This document shows, one piece after another, positions 11,850 to 24,408 of a stretch of DNA of 64,000 bases. The DNA is from Lonicera japonica (Eukaryota > Streptophyta > Magnoliopsida > Dipsacales > Caprifoliaceae): contig JAKCWG010000839.1 of the NCBI GenBank assembly GCA_021464415.1, positions 248,001 to 312,000 of the forward strand, in the 5' to 3' direction. The notes below the pieces were generated by a model. That model was not told the origin of the DNA and searched no databases. It worked only from the letters and a program-made list of their open reading frames with translations. Position numbers and translations under genes: made by a program. Numbering within the stretch: the first letter of the stretch is position 1; every line of letters begins with the position of its first letter.

Positions 11850-14800
11850 TTATGAAATAATTGGTCGATCAACCTTAACAAATATACAATCACACTTCAT
11901 ACAATTGTGTTCTTTGAGAGAATTTATACACACTTACCACATCAAAGGAATATATGGACACTCATGTTATTAATTTAATACAATATATATATATATATAT
12001 ATATATAAATTATTGGATTTGACTTGACCTAATAATTGGATACAACTGTTATAGCCATGGCACCGTGTTAGATAAAAAAAATCAAATATTCAATTCACAT
12101 CAATGACTTTTTTAACGTTTATTTGGACCAATAATTTTAGGTGGACAAAAATATTTGACATAAAAATTGATATATCAAACGTAGTCACTATGTATTGGTT
12201 AAAATAATCATATCACATTCCGTTTTAATCAATGAGTGATTGACACATTGATATGTCAGTTTTTTATGTCAAATTTTTATATCCATGTAGAATTACTTCA
12301 TTTTTTATTTTGGGTTCAATACTAGCTTGTCCCGACTACGGCTTGATATATACTCGCTTCATCCAATTAATGTGTCCATTTCCATGGTTTTTTTGGGACA
12401 TAATTAAGGTAATGAATTTCGCTATGTTAATAGGTTTTGTTATTAACTTATATATAAATTCATTTGGTTGAAATGATTGCTTCTTTTTTTTTTTTCTAAA
12501 GTGCGTAACTAGATCAGACCTCAAATTTGCAAAACAGGCCAGGAATATATATATATATATATATACATACGCAAACAAAATTCAAATCACATTGGCGTAA
12601 GATTAAGAGGTTACAACATTACTTCTTTTGTTGAAATTTGAATTAGTTAGAATTAGGTTCGAGTCTTTTCACACCCTTCCCTTCTTCTTCTCTCGATGAA
12701 TCGAGTCGAAAGGTTGTGATTGTACGCATATGTATTTAGTTTTAAATAAAATAAAATAAAACAAATAAAATAAAATTATAATTGGTCATTTCGGTGTGAA
12801 TAATTTGGATTGTACATATAGGCAAAATGAAATGATATTTTTGAAGGTGGGTTGCTGAAGGCACTCAAAACAACTTCTTTTTTTTTAATACTATATGTAC
12901 TATCTCCATACATAATGTACAATTATTTTAAGACTACAAGTAATGTTATATATGTAATAATTATAGGAAATAATTTATATTTTCAACTATTTCGTTCTCA
13001 TTTTTCTTTTTACTTTTTTTTGTCGTCATGAGATATTCTCATACACACACATTCTTATTAGTCTGGGAGTAATATCCGCTCGAAAAAATAGTTATCTCTA
13101 GACATAATTAGTGCTTTTGTAGGAATCAAAATCAAGCATTGCAAAATAGTTCGCGCACAGATTGCCACCCGCCACCACCTTGTGGTTAAATTTTCAACTA
13201 TTTCGGTTCCATTTGTCTGTAACATGAAAACTAGTAAGAAAATCAATTGATTTGTGTAAGAAGTTAAAAAATAAGTTAAAGCATATGGTTAGATATGATT
13301 AACTCATAATTTTGGTTTCTTGATGGGAAAAAAAAATTGGAGGGTGAGAAAGAAAAAACTTCTACATAAAAATAAAAAGGATAGAGGACATGACTCATAA
13401 AAAATGAGCATAAGATGGAAAATATCTTGCTAGATGTCTCAACTTATTTTTCATCTTTTTTTTTTATATCTAAACTTGTTATTTTTTCAATTATTTTTCA
13501 TGTTGTTATCAAACAGAGCCTTCATTCATCGATTTCCCCTCAATTTAATTAAGAGTGGGAAAACATGGATATCATATCTAGATCGACGATGAGACACAAA
13601 TCTTTTTCATGATACAATTCCAGTTAATTCATTAAATCATGAGGATTTGTTTTTATACAAGTGCACTAATTACGGAGATATTATTTATTATTTTGAATGT
13701 TGCAAGCTAGAATTATTTACACACATATCTATTAATAAATCTCAAAAATTTTATAACCTCCACCAAACTATATAAAAAAAATTCAACATATGATTGAGTG
13801 TATTAAAAATTTAATATATATATATATATGCATTTCCTTTTATGATCATCTCATCCACTTCTAAGTTAAATATTTTTGTGAAATTTGATGCAGCTGATTT
13901 ATACATTATATATAGATCATCTCTACAAATTTTTATTAATAAAATCATCAAATTACAACCCCAAATAAAAATCCTTTCTTTAATTTATTAAAGTTGGAGA
14001 ATTTCTCTCTAGCTATAACTTAACTCTCTCTCTATATATATATATTTTTTATTTTGGGCGTGATGACACGGAATTTGATTATTGCAGGTGGTGGGCTGTC
14101 TTTGTGGCCTTCGGCTACCTACATTGTTTTTCAAAATTGAGTTATATATTGAGTTTTCTAGTAAACTTCTTAAGAAAATGGAAAATTATTGTTTTCCAGA
14201 AATGATGCAAATTAGTGAGTTTTCTAGTAACCTATGTTTTTTTGTACTATATAAAGCAATATGTGCCGGTCTTGGGAGATATATATATATATATAACAAG
14301 ATAGACCATACTCCTCATCTATATATAATTTCATATGTTTTGGGCAACATTATTACAGATTGGTTCATCGTCTTCTTGTAAACGTGCACATAGAGGAGAT
14401 AACACTATGAACTTATGGGTTTTATCTTGGAGACGATATTGACCATCGAAACCTCCGCATAGGGAGGCGATATTGTTCTTAGGATAGCGATTTGTCGCGA
14501 CTCTCATAGGATAACGTTTCTTTATTTTTATCTAAATTATCTACTACAATTTTTATATTATTATTGTTTGTTATGATATTTAAATTATTCATAAAATAGA
14601 ACTCAAATTTATTTACAACTAAAATACAAATCAAAGTTATTTTACCTACGATACTAAGGACAATATATGCTTTGATTTGAAAATGTCAACTTTTTGATTT
14701 AGTTGGAAGATTTAGTGCTTTGACCTGTAAGTAAATTATATGACGTGCAAAGAAGTGTTTTAGCTTTAATAGATATATATTGGATGAATTAATTCGTAAT

Positions 14801-17800
14801 ATCTACAATTATAAGTATAATTTGATTCTAGAGTAACACTTACTTTTATAGTCTCGCTAAAATATTAATTTATTTAGAGCAATATGTTATTCTTATTTAT
14901 TGAATTCAGTTTAATCATGATTCATGATCCAAGTGAATGAGTGATTTCTATTCATGGGAATTGCGGTAGAATTTGAATAATGAACAAAACACTTGTTGAA
15001 CTTGGAAGATGAAGGAATCCAAACAGTGGCATATTTTTGCAATCTTCGAGTATGAATAGTGCAATTATCGATTGTGAACCCTCAAGATATGTTTTCCAGC
15101 CTTTCTATTTATAAATACATGATGGCCAATTATTCTTACAATTTTGGAAAAAGATGTTAGAAACTTAAGGAGTATATTTCATGGAGAAATGAAATAATCT
15201 AATCAGATTTAATTCTAACCATTTTCTTTATAAAGGGAAAATCATTTGTGCGCACTTTTGTTTCTTAAACTTTGAAATTAAGTTTATAAAAAGGAAGAAG
15301 CTTTATAAAACTAGTTCATCTAATCAAATAATATCATAACATGTAAAAATTTTAAGGTAAAACATGTGTTTGTTGGTAATTCTAAAAACTATTTATTTGT
15401 GTATTATTATCATTGTTTCAATAATGAAATAAAATTACGTTGCGCTTTTGTAGACATGGTAAAATAATGTCATAACTTTAAGGGAAAAATGTTGACATTG
15501 ACCATATGAGAGTTTATCGAAAAACTCTACATGCATGAAGCCATGAATAATTACAAACCTTCTTAATTATAGGTATATAATATGCCTTTTTTTCATATGG
15601 AGATGTAATGATGTATAGATATTATAAATTTGTGACTATATATTAATATTGTCAGTTATAATACTAATTAGATTTTATTATCGTTGAAATAAATCCATAT
15701 ATTATAGCCTGAAGTCATAATGACTATTATGTGGAAAATATTTTTTTTTTATTTTAATGTTTAATTTTTATTTATTTTGTCTATATATTAAAATATTGTT
15801 TCTTTAAGAAATAATGAATACCATTAATTTATTTAAATCTTGAAAGAAGACTCTTCATGCATATAGTTTAATTAGTAAAAATTGAGAAATTAAATAAAAA
15901 AAAGACAAAACTTAAACTTTGTTTACATCCTAATTTCTATTAATCCCAATATACTTTTAGTGTGTTTTTATTACAAAACTATTATATTTTAAATGTGGGA
16001 TTACAATTTTCAAGCAAAATAAATGTTCATTATCACCAACGACACCATTGCCTAAAAGGAGTTTTACAATCATCTACTTATTTTAATATCTGAACAAAGG
16101 GTGAATATGGTATACATACCTCGTCGACACTTGAACTTCCAAGACTATACTAGAACTTGGCGAACCTGCACTTAGGTCAATATCCCCATTTTGTACCAAA
16201 TTAATGAAACTAAGGCTCCGCTTGATAAAAAGTTGAAAAATTATAGCAGAACCAATTGATTCTTCTAAGAAGTTGAAAAAATAAATTGAGTAATGTTTTG
16301 AGATATATACTCTTCATCTTATGATTATTTTTATGAGTAAAAGTTCTTCGTCGATCCTCCACTATTTTTTGTGAAAAACATTTCTTCAACATGATTCAAA
16401 AAACATTCCATGGAAAAAACCAAAAAAATTAAAAAAATAAACAATGTATATTGGTAAACTATTTTTCATTTTCTCACAAAAATCAAAAAATAATTCTTAC
16501 TATTTTTTATCTTGTTATCAATGAAGCTTAAATATTATTTTACAATATATGGTTGTAATGATAACATAGTGTAAAAAGTTCTAAGCAAACATTTGAAAAA
16601 GATCCCATAAACTATTAATAGAAAAAATTAATAATAAATTATAACTAAATTTAAATCTTTTTAACTAAATTAGAATTTTCCTATAATAAAAACCTTCAAG
16701 TACTAAGATTGGGCCTCGAGGCTGGAAGGCTTTTAACTTTTTAGATTACTCCTTCTCTTACTCTACAGGCCATTAATTTTTTCAATTTACTAAAGAGGAA
16801 CTATGTATATTATGTATAAAAGAATATGTAAAATTTAAGGAGGCCCTTCTTGACTTGAGGCCCAAAACAGCTGCTTTTATATATAGCTTAAAGAAAGGGT
16901 TTATCCTGGACGCAAAGACTGGGATAATTACAAAAGAGCCATTAAAATAATAAAAAACATTAATTTTGTTATCATTCAATCGGTTATAGAATGTATGTCA
17001 TCGTTACAAAAAATTTGTTCAATACTTTCAAATTGAAGAAATTCATGTTTTGTACTTTTTTTAAGAATAAACGTAATATAATTGGTAATTGAAAATAAAA
17101 GTTGCTTACAATCGTAAAATTTAGTGCGTTAATTATATTTGAGAGAAGAACTGCACCATTGATTTAAAATGTCCCAAAAATAAAATAAAATTATAGGCTT
17201 TTATTTTGGAACGGACTGAGTAGTACCAACTAGGCTAGTCTAGTTAGGTGAGCCACTCAGATGTGGAAGTTATCCTATACATCACAGGGTTTGGAGTATT
17301 TTTGTTATTTGCAGTCGAAGGAAGAGAATTATACCTCATTGTTTTTTGTTTTTTTTTTTTTTAAATAAAAATTGTGCAAAATTAAAATAACAAAAAACAC
17401 ATATAACATAATTTATTAAGTAGATATGCAAAAGGAATAACAAATAATAAAATAAAAAGGAGTGAGTAACTAATTACCTGCAAGTAGTCCATAGAGACCA
17501 TTCAAGCTGAATAGCAGTGAGTGGACAAACAGCATGTGCCATTCTCATGGTCTTGGATGGTGCCTCTGATAAAACTATGTATTTTATTTTTCCCTTCTTC
17601 CCCTAACTTCTTCAATTCACCCATCTACCCCACACACACGTGCACACACACATACGTATAATATATATACATGCACACATGTAAGTAGCTAGTTAATAGG
17701 CTCATATACAGTAGTGGAGTATAATATTTAAAAACGCACAGGGCTGGTTAAGATGTTTCAGGGGTCCAAGGCGAAATTTATAAATGAAGTCCTATTAACA

Positions 17801-18952
17801 ATATAAATTAATTTGAGGACCTCTAGAAAGTTGAAAATTTTGAAGACCCAAGACAGGTCGCCTTCTTTATCATACCTCCGAAACGGCCCTTTAAGTGAAC
17901 CAAGATTTAAAGAAGAGTGAGGTGAAGTGGGCTGAGAGACTGATTAATTTTATTTGTTTATCTATATTATTTATTTAATGAATTGGTAAAATGGGTTTGA
18001 ATTTAAGCATAACATACACGGAGGCATGCACTTCGAGTTTTTCAATTTAAAATTACCTCAATCTGGTCGGGTCAAATATATCCTCCCCCTACCCCCCGTG
18101 CTTGACAGTTATATAGGTTGTGTATATAGTTTTCTGAAAATTGCACGCTATTTAGGTATTATGTATTTTTTGCTCAATCTAACTGTTAACTTTTTTTTTA
18201 TGTGCCATGCCGTTCGGCAAGGGCAATACCTAGTTTTTTGTAATACATACTTATGGGTGGAAAAAAAGATTATTTTTACATACACACATGTAAGTAGCTA
18301 GGGTGATATATAGTTGTGGAGTATAATATTTAAATATCTATTTTACCTGTGCAAATTTTTTTTCACAAAAAGTATTGTATGCAATTGAAATCAACAACCC
18401 CACTCTAAGCAACCTACATTCGTATTTCACTAATAAAACATCTTTTATTTTTGTTAAATATTTCTCTTGAATTTATATACATATCAGTAACACACGAATT
18501 ACGTATGTGGCCTAAATTTTACCAAAAAAGAAAAAAAAATTGATGATGAGGTAAAATAGGAAAACAATAAAATTGGTGTCATCACCAAATGTGATCTCTT
18601 TACTTTTGAATATATTGTAATCCAGAAAGGAAAAGAAAAAAAAAGAAAAAAAAGAAGTTAGGATCAGTTTTGTGGGATAGAAACTTTTTAAAATATGGTC
18701 CTTCAATTTTTTTTTAAAAGATGTGATATTCGTAGATATTTATTTTGGTATCTCTCAGTCTCGTATGCTAATTTTCTCGATCATAAACACACTATTTACA
18801 CCGAAAAAATTTGTAGCATCTTCCAGAGAGTATTTATATATCTGAGTCTTGGCTAGAGGAAGATACATGTATCTACATCCTTTAAAAAAACAATTGTGGA
18901 CCACATCATAAAAAATTTCTATCATAGGAATCAGATCCTACAAGCCCCCAAA
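11850..18952. other. Long gene-poor stretch with MITE-like inserts
   Basis: No supported gene in about 7 kb. The stretch holds AT microsatellites (11982-12007, 12546-12565, 13822-13830) and sequences with inverted ends of the type GGCTC(C/T)G-TTGATAA near 16213-16530 and 13310-13530. The latter resemble hAT-type MITEs and share their motif with the element at 41280. A direct repeat pair lies near 17676-17735 and 18284-18340. The rest is AT-rich sequence in which I see nothing further. Confidence 0.5.
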
Positions 18953-19598
18953 TGAAACAACCCAAATATCCAACATTAGTAGTGTAATGGGCAGGTCCCT
19001 GGGTATATATGTGGGTTCAGTGAACTGAATGTGCGGCTGACATCTAGTATGAGCTGAGATTGTTTGTTTGTTTGTAACCCTGGCTCGCCTGATGAGGACA
19101 TTAGGGATCTAATGCAAAGAGTATGTAACAATCCAAATATCCTATATTAGTAGTGTAATTGAGAGATCCTTGGCCCCTGTTTGGTTCAAAACTAAAACAT
19201 CAGATTTTTAGTTTTCTACCAAAAAGTTAAATTTACTTCACTTTCTAAAATTCACTTTACTTTACTTTCTCTGTCATAAAATTTTTAAAACATCATAACT
19301 TTAAGTCCAGAAATCAAAATTAGATAAATATATATATATATATACATTTGAAATCTTCTCATCAAGATCTATAAAATAAGATTTATTGTAACTATTTTTT
19401 GAATTTTTTTCATGAATTTTTTTGAATTGGTTGACAAAAACTCGAACAAAAACTAGATTCAACTCAACTTTTTAACCTACTTTCACACTTCCCAACAAAA
19501 AAAAACCCATAAAAACTCCACCAACATAGCCTTGATGTATGTATGGGTTTAAGGAACTCAAATCACAACTTCAGCTAACTTACATATGGTATCAAAGC
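18953..19598 (+). mobile_element. TRIM-like LTR remnant with a nested insertion
   Basis: Two direct copies starting TGAAACAACCCAAATATCC (18953) and TGTAACAATCCAAATATCC (19124) share the following ATTAGTAGTGTAAT. The second copy is followed, at 19587-19598, by TGGTATCAAAGC, which looks like a tRNA-Met primer-binding site, placing LTR end at 19586. Inside the second copy a segment of about 360 bp starting GCCCCTGTTTGGTTC (about 19172-19531) appears to be inserted. It has weakly inverted ends and may itself be a MITE. No ORF belongs to the element, so it would be a terminal-repeat retrotransposon in miniature. Confidence 0.4.
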
Positions 19599-19599
19599 A

Positions 19600-20848
19600 A
19601 ATCCAGGACTACTACCATACAAATGTGCATAATATGCACCGTATTTGTGCGGTTGAGAGTGAGTTCCAATCGCTTGTAATGAGTAATATTAGCTGAAATT
19701 GTTTTTAATTTTATTGACTTGGCTCCTTTTTCATAGTAAGTTAAGTGAAGATACGCCCAAATAAGGATTATTTTTGTAGGATTGATCTACTCTTGATTTT
19801 TGCCATGTATATAAATTCTGTTACACAAACCGACGGGGGCAACAATTGGGAAAAAAAAATAAAAAAAATTCAATTGATTAAATGTGTGGAATCACCACTG
19901 ATTAAGCTGTACAAACTTTTTCATCTCATTTGGGTTAAAAAAACATCTTCAGTCCCTCTCCTATAACTTTTTTATCCCTTGTAATTTTAACAATTCAAAA
20001 CTCATTATGCTTTGTTTTAAAAATGTCAATTAGTGATGACTCAAATTATTTATGTGTGAGATAGAATTAAGATTTAAATGACATGCTCATGGTATCAACT
20101 TTATATTATATTGCATCTCATGGCGCATTGCTATATATATATATATATATATTGTCTAAGCCATAGTAGTAAACCTAAATATATTATAAGATACATAAAT
20201 TTATAGAAAATATTATCTGATTTAGTAACTAGTAATTTAGTATAGATACTCTAAATTAAAATGAAGTTTTGGTCCGCACCTAAAAGTAACTAATTCGCAC
20301 TAGACACACCGTATAATGAGGTCGAATATGATAGAATAAGAATTGAAGTTAGTTTTAACTACAATGAACCATCTTTGTACAACGCAATCTACAAATTCGA
20401 GTATTTTCTTTCTTTCCCTAAACCTCTTAATTTGAATCACGAGTTTGTCATGTGATACATATTAGGGGAGGACATGATTTAAACCTGCTTGTACTAAAAT
20501 TAGGTCTATGGTTTTTTAAGATGGAAGTAGGAAAAGGAAGAAAACAGGTACAACATACAGATATAGGTAGTTTCAAAAAATCAGTGCCTTTACTTAAAAC
20601 AAATTTTGGGTTTTGCAAATCAAACCTCACCAGAGCTGATTGTTAAAATTCAGGTACAAAATCTCTCAAAAATAAAAATTCAAAGTACAAAATGTTTCTC
20701 CTGCAGAGAATCATTTTCCTTTCTTTTCAATTCTAATGTCTTCTCCCAAAAAAATTCTCTCTTTTCAAAGCAGTGTCTAAGAAGAGTGTGAAAATGCATA
20801 TTTACAGTTCTATAGGCTACGAAGCAGTGATGCAGGGTGCGCTGATTT
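19600..20848. other. Non-coding spacer before the tandem gene array
   Basis: No gene is supported. An AT microsatellite lies at about 20130-20150. The last 150 bp (from about 20690) weakly resemble sequence at 51830-51930, so the repeated unit of the tandem array may begin a little earlier than its clear edge near 20849. Confidence 0.45.
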
Positions 20849-21597
20849 GAAAAATCATAGAAGAATAGGATAGAGGTGCAGTAGGCAATGAAATACTAAT
20901 GTGAAGAATATTACATCAGTCCTTAATTTTATATAGACTAACTTAAGTGCATTACATTAGATATTAATCTCCAAAATTATCGTACATTCAGGCCAAGATA
21001 GATTAGGTAAAAAATTTCCAACATATTTCACACTAACTTTTTAATCTGTCTCTAGCTGGGAGATCTATGAGTCACATTCGAGCTCTCAAACTTCATAGCA
21101 AACCTCAGTACTTTTACTAGTAGTTTTATTTTGATTCATAGATATTGGACTGTAGTTTGAAAATTACCGTAGAGTCTAAGTTAATTTTAAGAGAATTCTA
21201 CAAGAATCCGAAAAATAAAATTTCAATAAAACAATCAGATACTCAATGGGAATCGGATAATTCAGATTCTGCTGCATGACCCTGTCAAAGAACTTGTGTT
21301 TGCTTGCGCTTACGGTACATCAAACAAGATTTTGAACTCGTTGGACATTTGTCGGTAATACCAAAAGTAAAACATCATAAAAGACTAATATGGAAAGAAT
21401 CTAGCAAGGGCTTATACAATAGCATCTATATGCTTTCCTTTCTCTTTCCATCAACGAATATGGTTGGGAAAATATTTCCCATCAAAGAATATGTTTTTCC
21501 CATCAAAACTTCAAAATTCCTTTGTTCTTGATGAATGAATAGAATGTAAGTGTAAGAAAAGATTGTGGGCTTACTATAAAGTTTCTCTCCCTATACA

Positions 21598-23448
21598 TCA
21601 TTGATTGGACTTCTCAGATTTCATATGCGGCCAGCCAAAGCAACCGCAGCCCTACAAAATGAAAAAATTAAAAAGACCAGAACTAAGATAGGTCAAAATA
21701 ATTTCATCTCATTCGGGGTATTGAACTTGTTCGCTATTTTTTCTGTTAAAATTGCATAGTTCAATTGCATATATTTCTTCATAATCTTATAAGAGAAAAA
21801 AAAAATAGTAGTAGTACCATTTGGATTGGTTTCCCATGTCGCTCTCGAGACGCTGAAGAAGAAGACTCGGTTTCAGTTGTTGTTTCTTGTGTAGGACTCG
21901 ACCTTCCACGTTGCTCAGTCATGATATCTCGGACTATCATCACGCTGCCAAATCAGAACAAATAGTTATAAATACTCCTTCAACCTATTAAGCATATTTG
22001 AATTGGTTGAAGATATCCGTTAAATTAACAAGCAGCTGTGAGAGAGAGAGAGAGAGAGAGAGACCATGGTAGGGAGCCTGGGACAGTTTTAAGTAACAGT
22101 TTCCACCAATAAATTAAAATCAGTTTACAGTTTTCTCTACTTGGGGTTGGTGACCAATGTTTTACTTTCCATGATCCCATTCTTGAACTTCAACGGTCAA
22201 CAATGCAACTTATTTTCTATTGGGAGATTTTGTACATTGATTATGTCCCAAAATGTGAAATGGGACTATCAGTATATTTTCCTACAATTTCTCAGCAACA
22301 ACCAATCAGACATGCATGGACAGGTCATATGATGTGTCATATCTCTTTTTTTTGCTTATGCGTGCATGCATGCATTTAGGCAAATTTCGCAACAAAGATA
22401 ATGACGCATATATATATATAGACAGAGAGAAAGAGAGAGAATTTACAGTTCTGTCCCCGTGATTATTTGATGATCTGAGTGTGCACCTGAGGTCGTTGAC
22501 TAGGTATTGGAGGTTTTTTACTTGTGAATCGAGATGGGCAGCTTTATGGACTAACTCAATATTTCTACGGTCAAGACTTGTAGTGTCAGTTTTATTAGTT
22601 ATCTCCAATATTCTTACGGCACAGCTCAACTTCAATTCATCTTCTTCAGCTCGTGTTCTTGGTGCCTCAGACTCAGGCTTACAGCTTCTGGGACCACCAT
22701 TGCCTTGGGTTTGCAGCTCTAGGGCTTGGTCGGTGAGGTTACTGACTTGGCTTAGGAGAAGGTCAATGTCCTCATATAGCATCAACTGATCAGCCTCAAT
22801 TTTATCAGCCAACTCCGCACTTATATCATCATCCATTCTTCTGCGTCCTGCACGACCCCTCCCATATTGCCGAGACGAGGAGTCACTTTCAACAGATTTT
22901 CCCTTACAACTACTACTTCCAGGTCTCAAATCACTTATTAGAAAATCCCCCAATGGACTTTTTGGTACCTTCTCCTGAAAGGATAAAGAGGGAGCCAAGT
23001 AAAAAACAAGTGTGCACAAAACCGAACAAATACTAGTAGTGAAATTTCTCTTTCATCTTCTATATATCCCAAAGAATCTCAACAAACAACTTTGTTGGTT
23101 GGATTGTTTCATGCGCAGAGTGTAGTAGCCATTTTGTCGTTCATCAATATATCTCATTAAGTTATTAGCTTCCTTAGTTTTGAGCACAAGACCTGGTGTA
23201 CTTTGAAACAAACAGAAGTCTACAAATGAACATTCAAATGTGTCCAAAAACTTGTTCTAGAGCAATTGTATTTCACTTTTCCACCAAAGCCACAAACCCA
23301 TCTCTCCCCTAAGCTTTTGTTCTCCACGTAAAAACAATTCAAAGGAACTCAATTATTTCCTGTGTAAACCAAAACCAGGCACAACTTAAGGGAATGAATT
23401 GGGAAAGTTGGGTAAGGTGCAGTTGAACAGAACCAAATAGCTAACAAG

Positions 23449-23496
<48 letters not shown>

Positions 23497-24371
23497 CACG
23501 GGACATCAACAAATGCCAACAAATACCCAAACAGTACTCCTTTTTGAACAAAAAAATAACCATCTCAGAGAAGAGGGGGGATTTTGTAACGAAGCCTAGC
23601 TTACCAAAGCCAACGGTGACATTTTGACCTACTCCTTCGAATTTTCGACTAAACCTAGTTCTTCATTTTCACAAATGTCTGTTTGTTGTTTGTATATATA
23701 TATGTCAGCATTTAAGCAAACTTTGCAGAAGGATAGTGAGATATATATATATATATAGGGTACATTTCAAGTAAGGACCAGTTTATGTTACAGATTAGGT
23801 GATTTGAGGCCTCAAATGGATGCATTTTTTGATGAAATTTGATGGAGATGAGCCCTCAAATCGCCCAACCCGTACCAATAGGTCCTTAAGACCTTACTTG
23901 AGATTCACCCATATATATACACACACATATATATATAGAGGGAGAGAGAACACAAACTGGAATAGATCAATATAGTATTAGTACTAGTATGTCGGGTATG
24001 TCTTCATCTTCAGGTACTATTTCAAGTGTAGGACTGAACTTTCGAGGTTCCCGACAGTTTCGACGATTCTGACGACGGGTACTAGCCTGCAAAATATATA
24101 TATAAAACATAGTATTCGGAGCATTCAACCGAAACCAATTAGCAATGGGTGGAGGAGACCCAGTTCTTCATTTTCACAAATGTCTGTTGGTTTGTCTGTA
24201 TTTATATGTCAGCAAACTTGGTAATAAGAAAATGAGATCTTAAGTACCTCTGACATGTCTTCATCTTGAGGTATTATTTCAAGTGGAGGACTTAACCTTC
24301 CAGGTTCACGATGATTCGGATGAGGGGTATTAAACTGCCAAATCAGAACATATTTGATTGTCAAATTTACA

Positions 24372-24408
<37 letters not shown>

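Noticed and set aside
14082..14381. 99-residue plus-strand frame
   Set aside because: Composition follows local AT-rich and ATAT repeats, there is no recognisable motif, and no splice or homology support.
22481..22789. 102-residue plus-strand frame
   Set aside because: It is the antisense of the coiled-coil exon of gene A, whose minus-strand frame is longer and has conserved splice borders.
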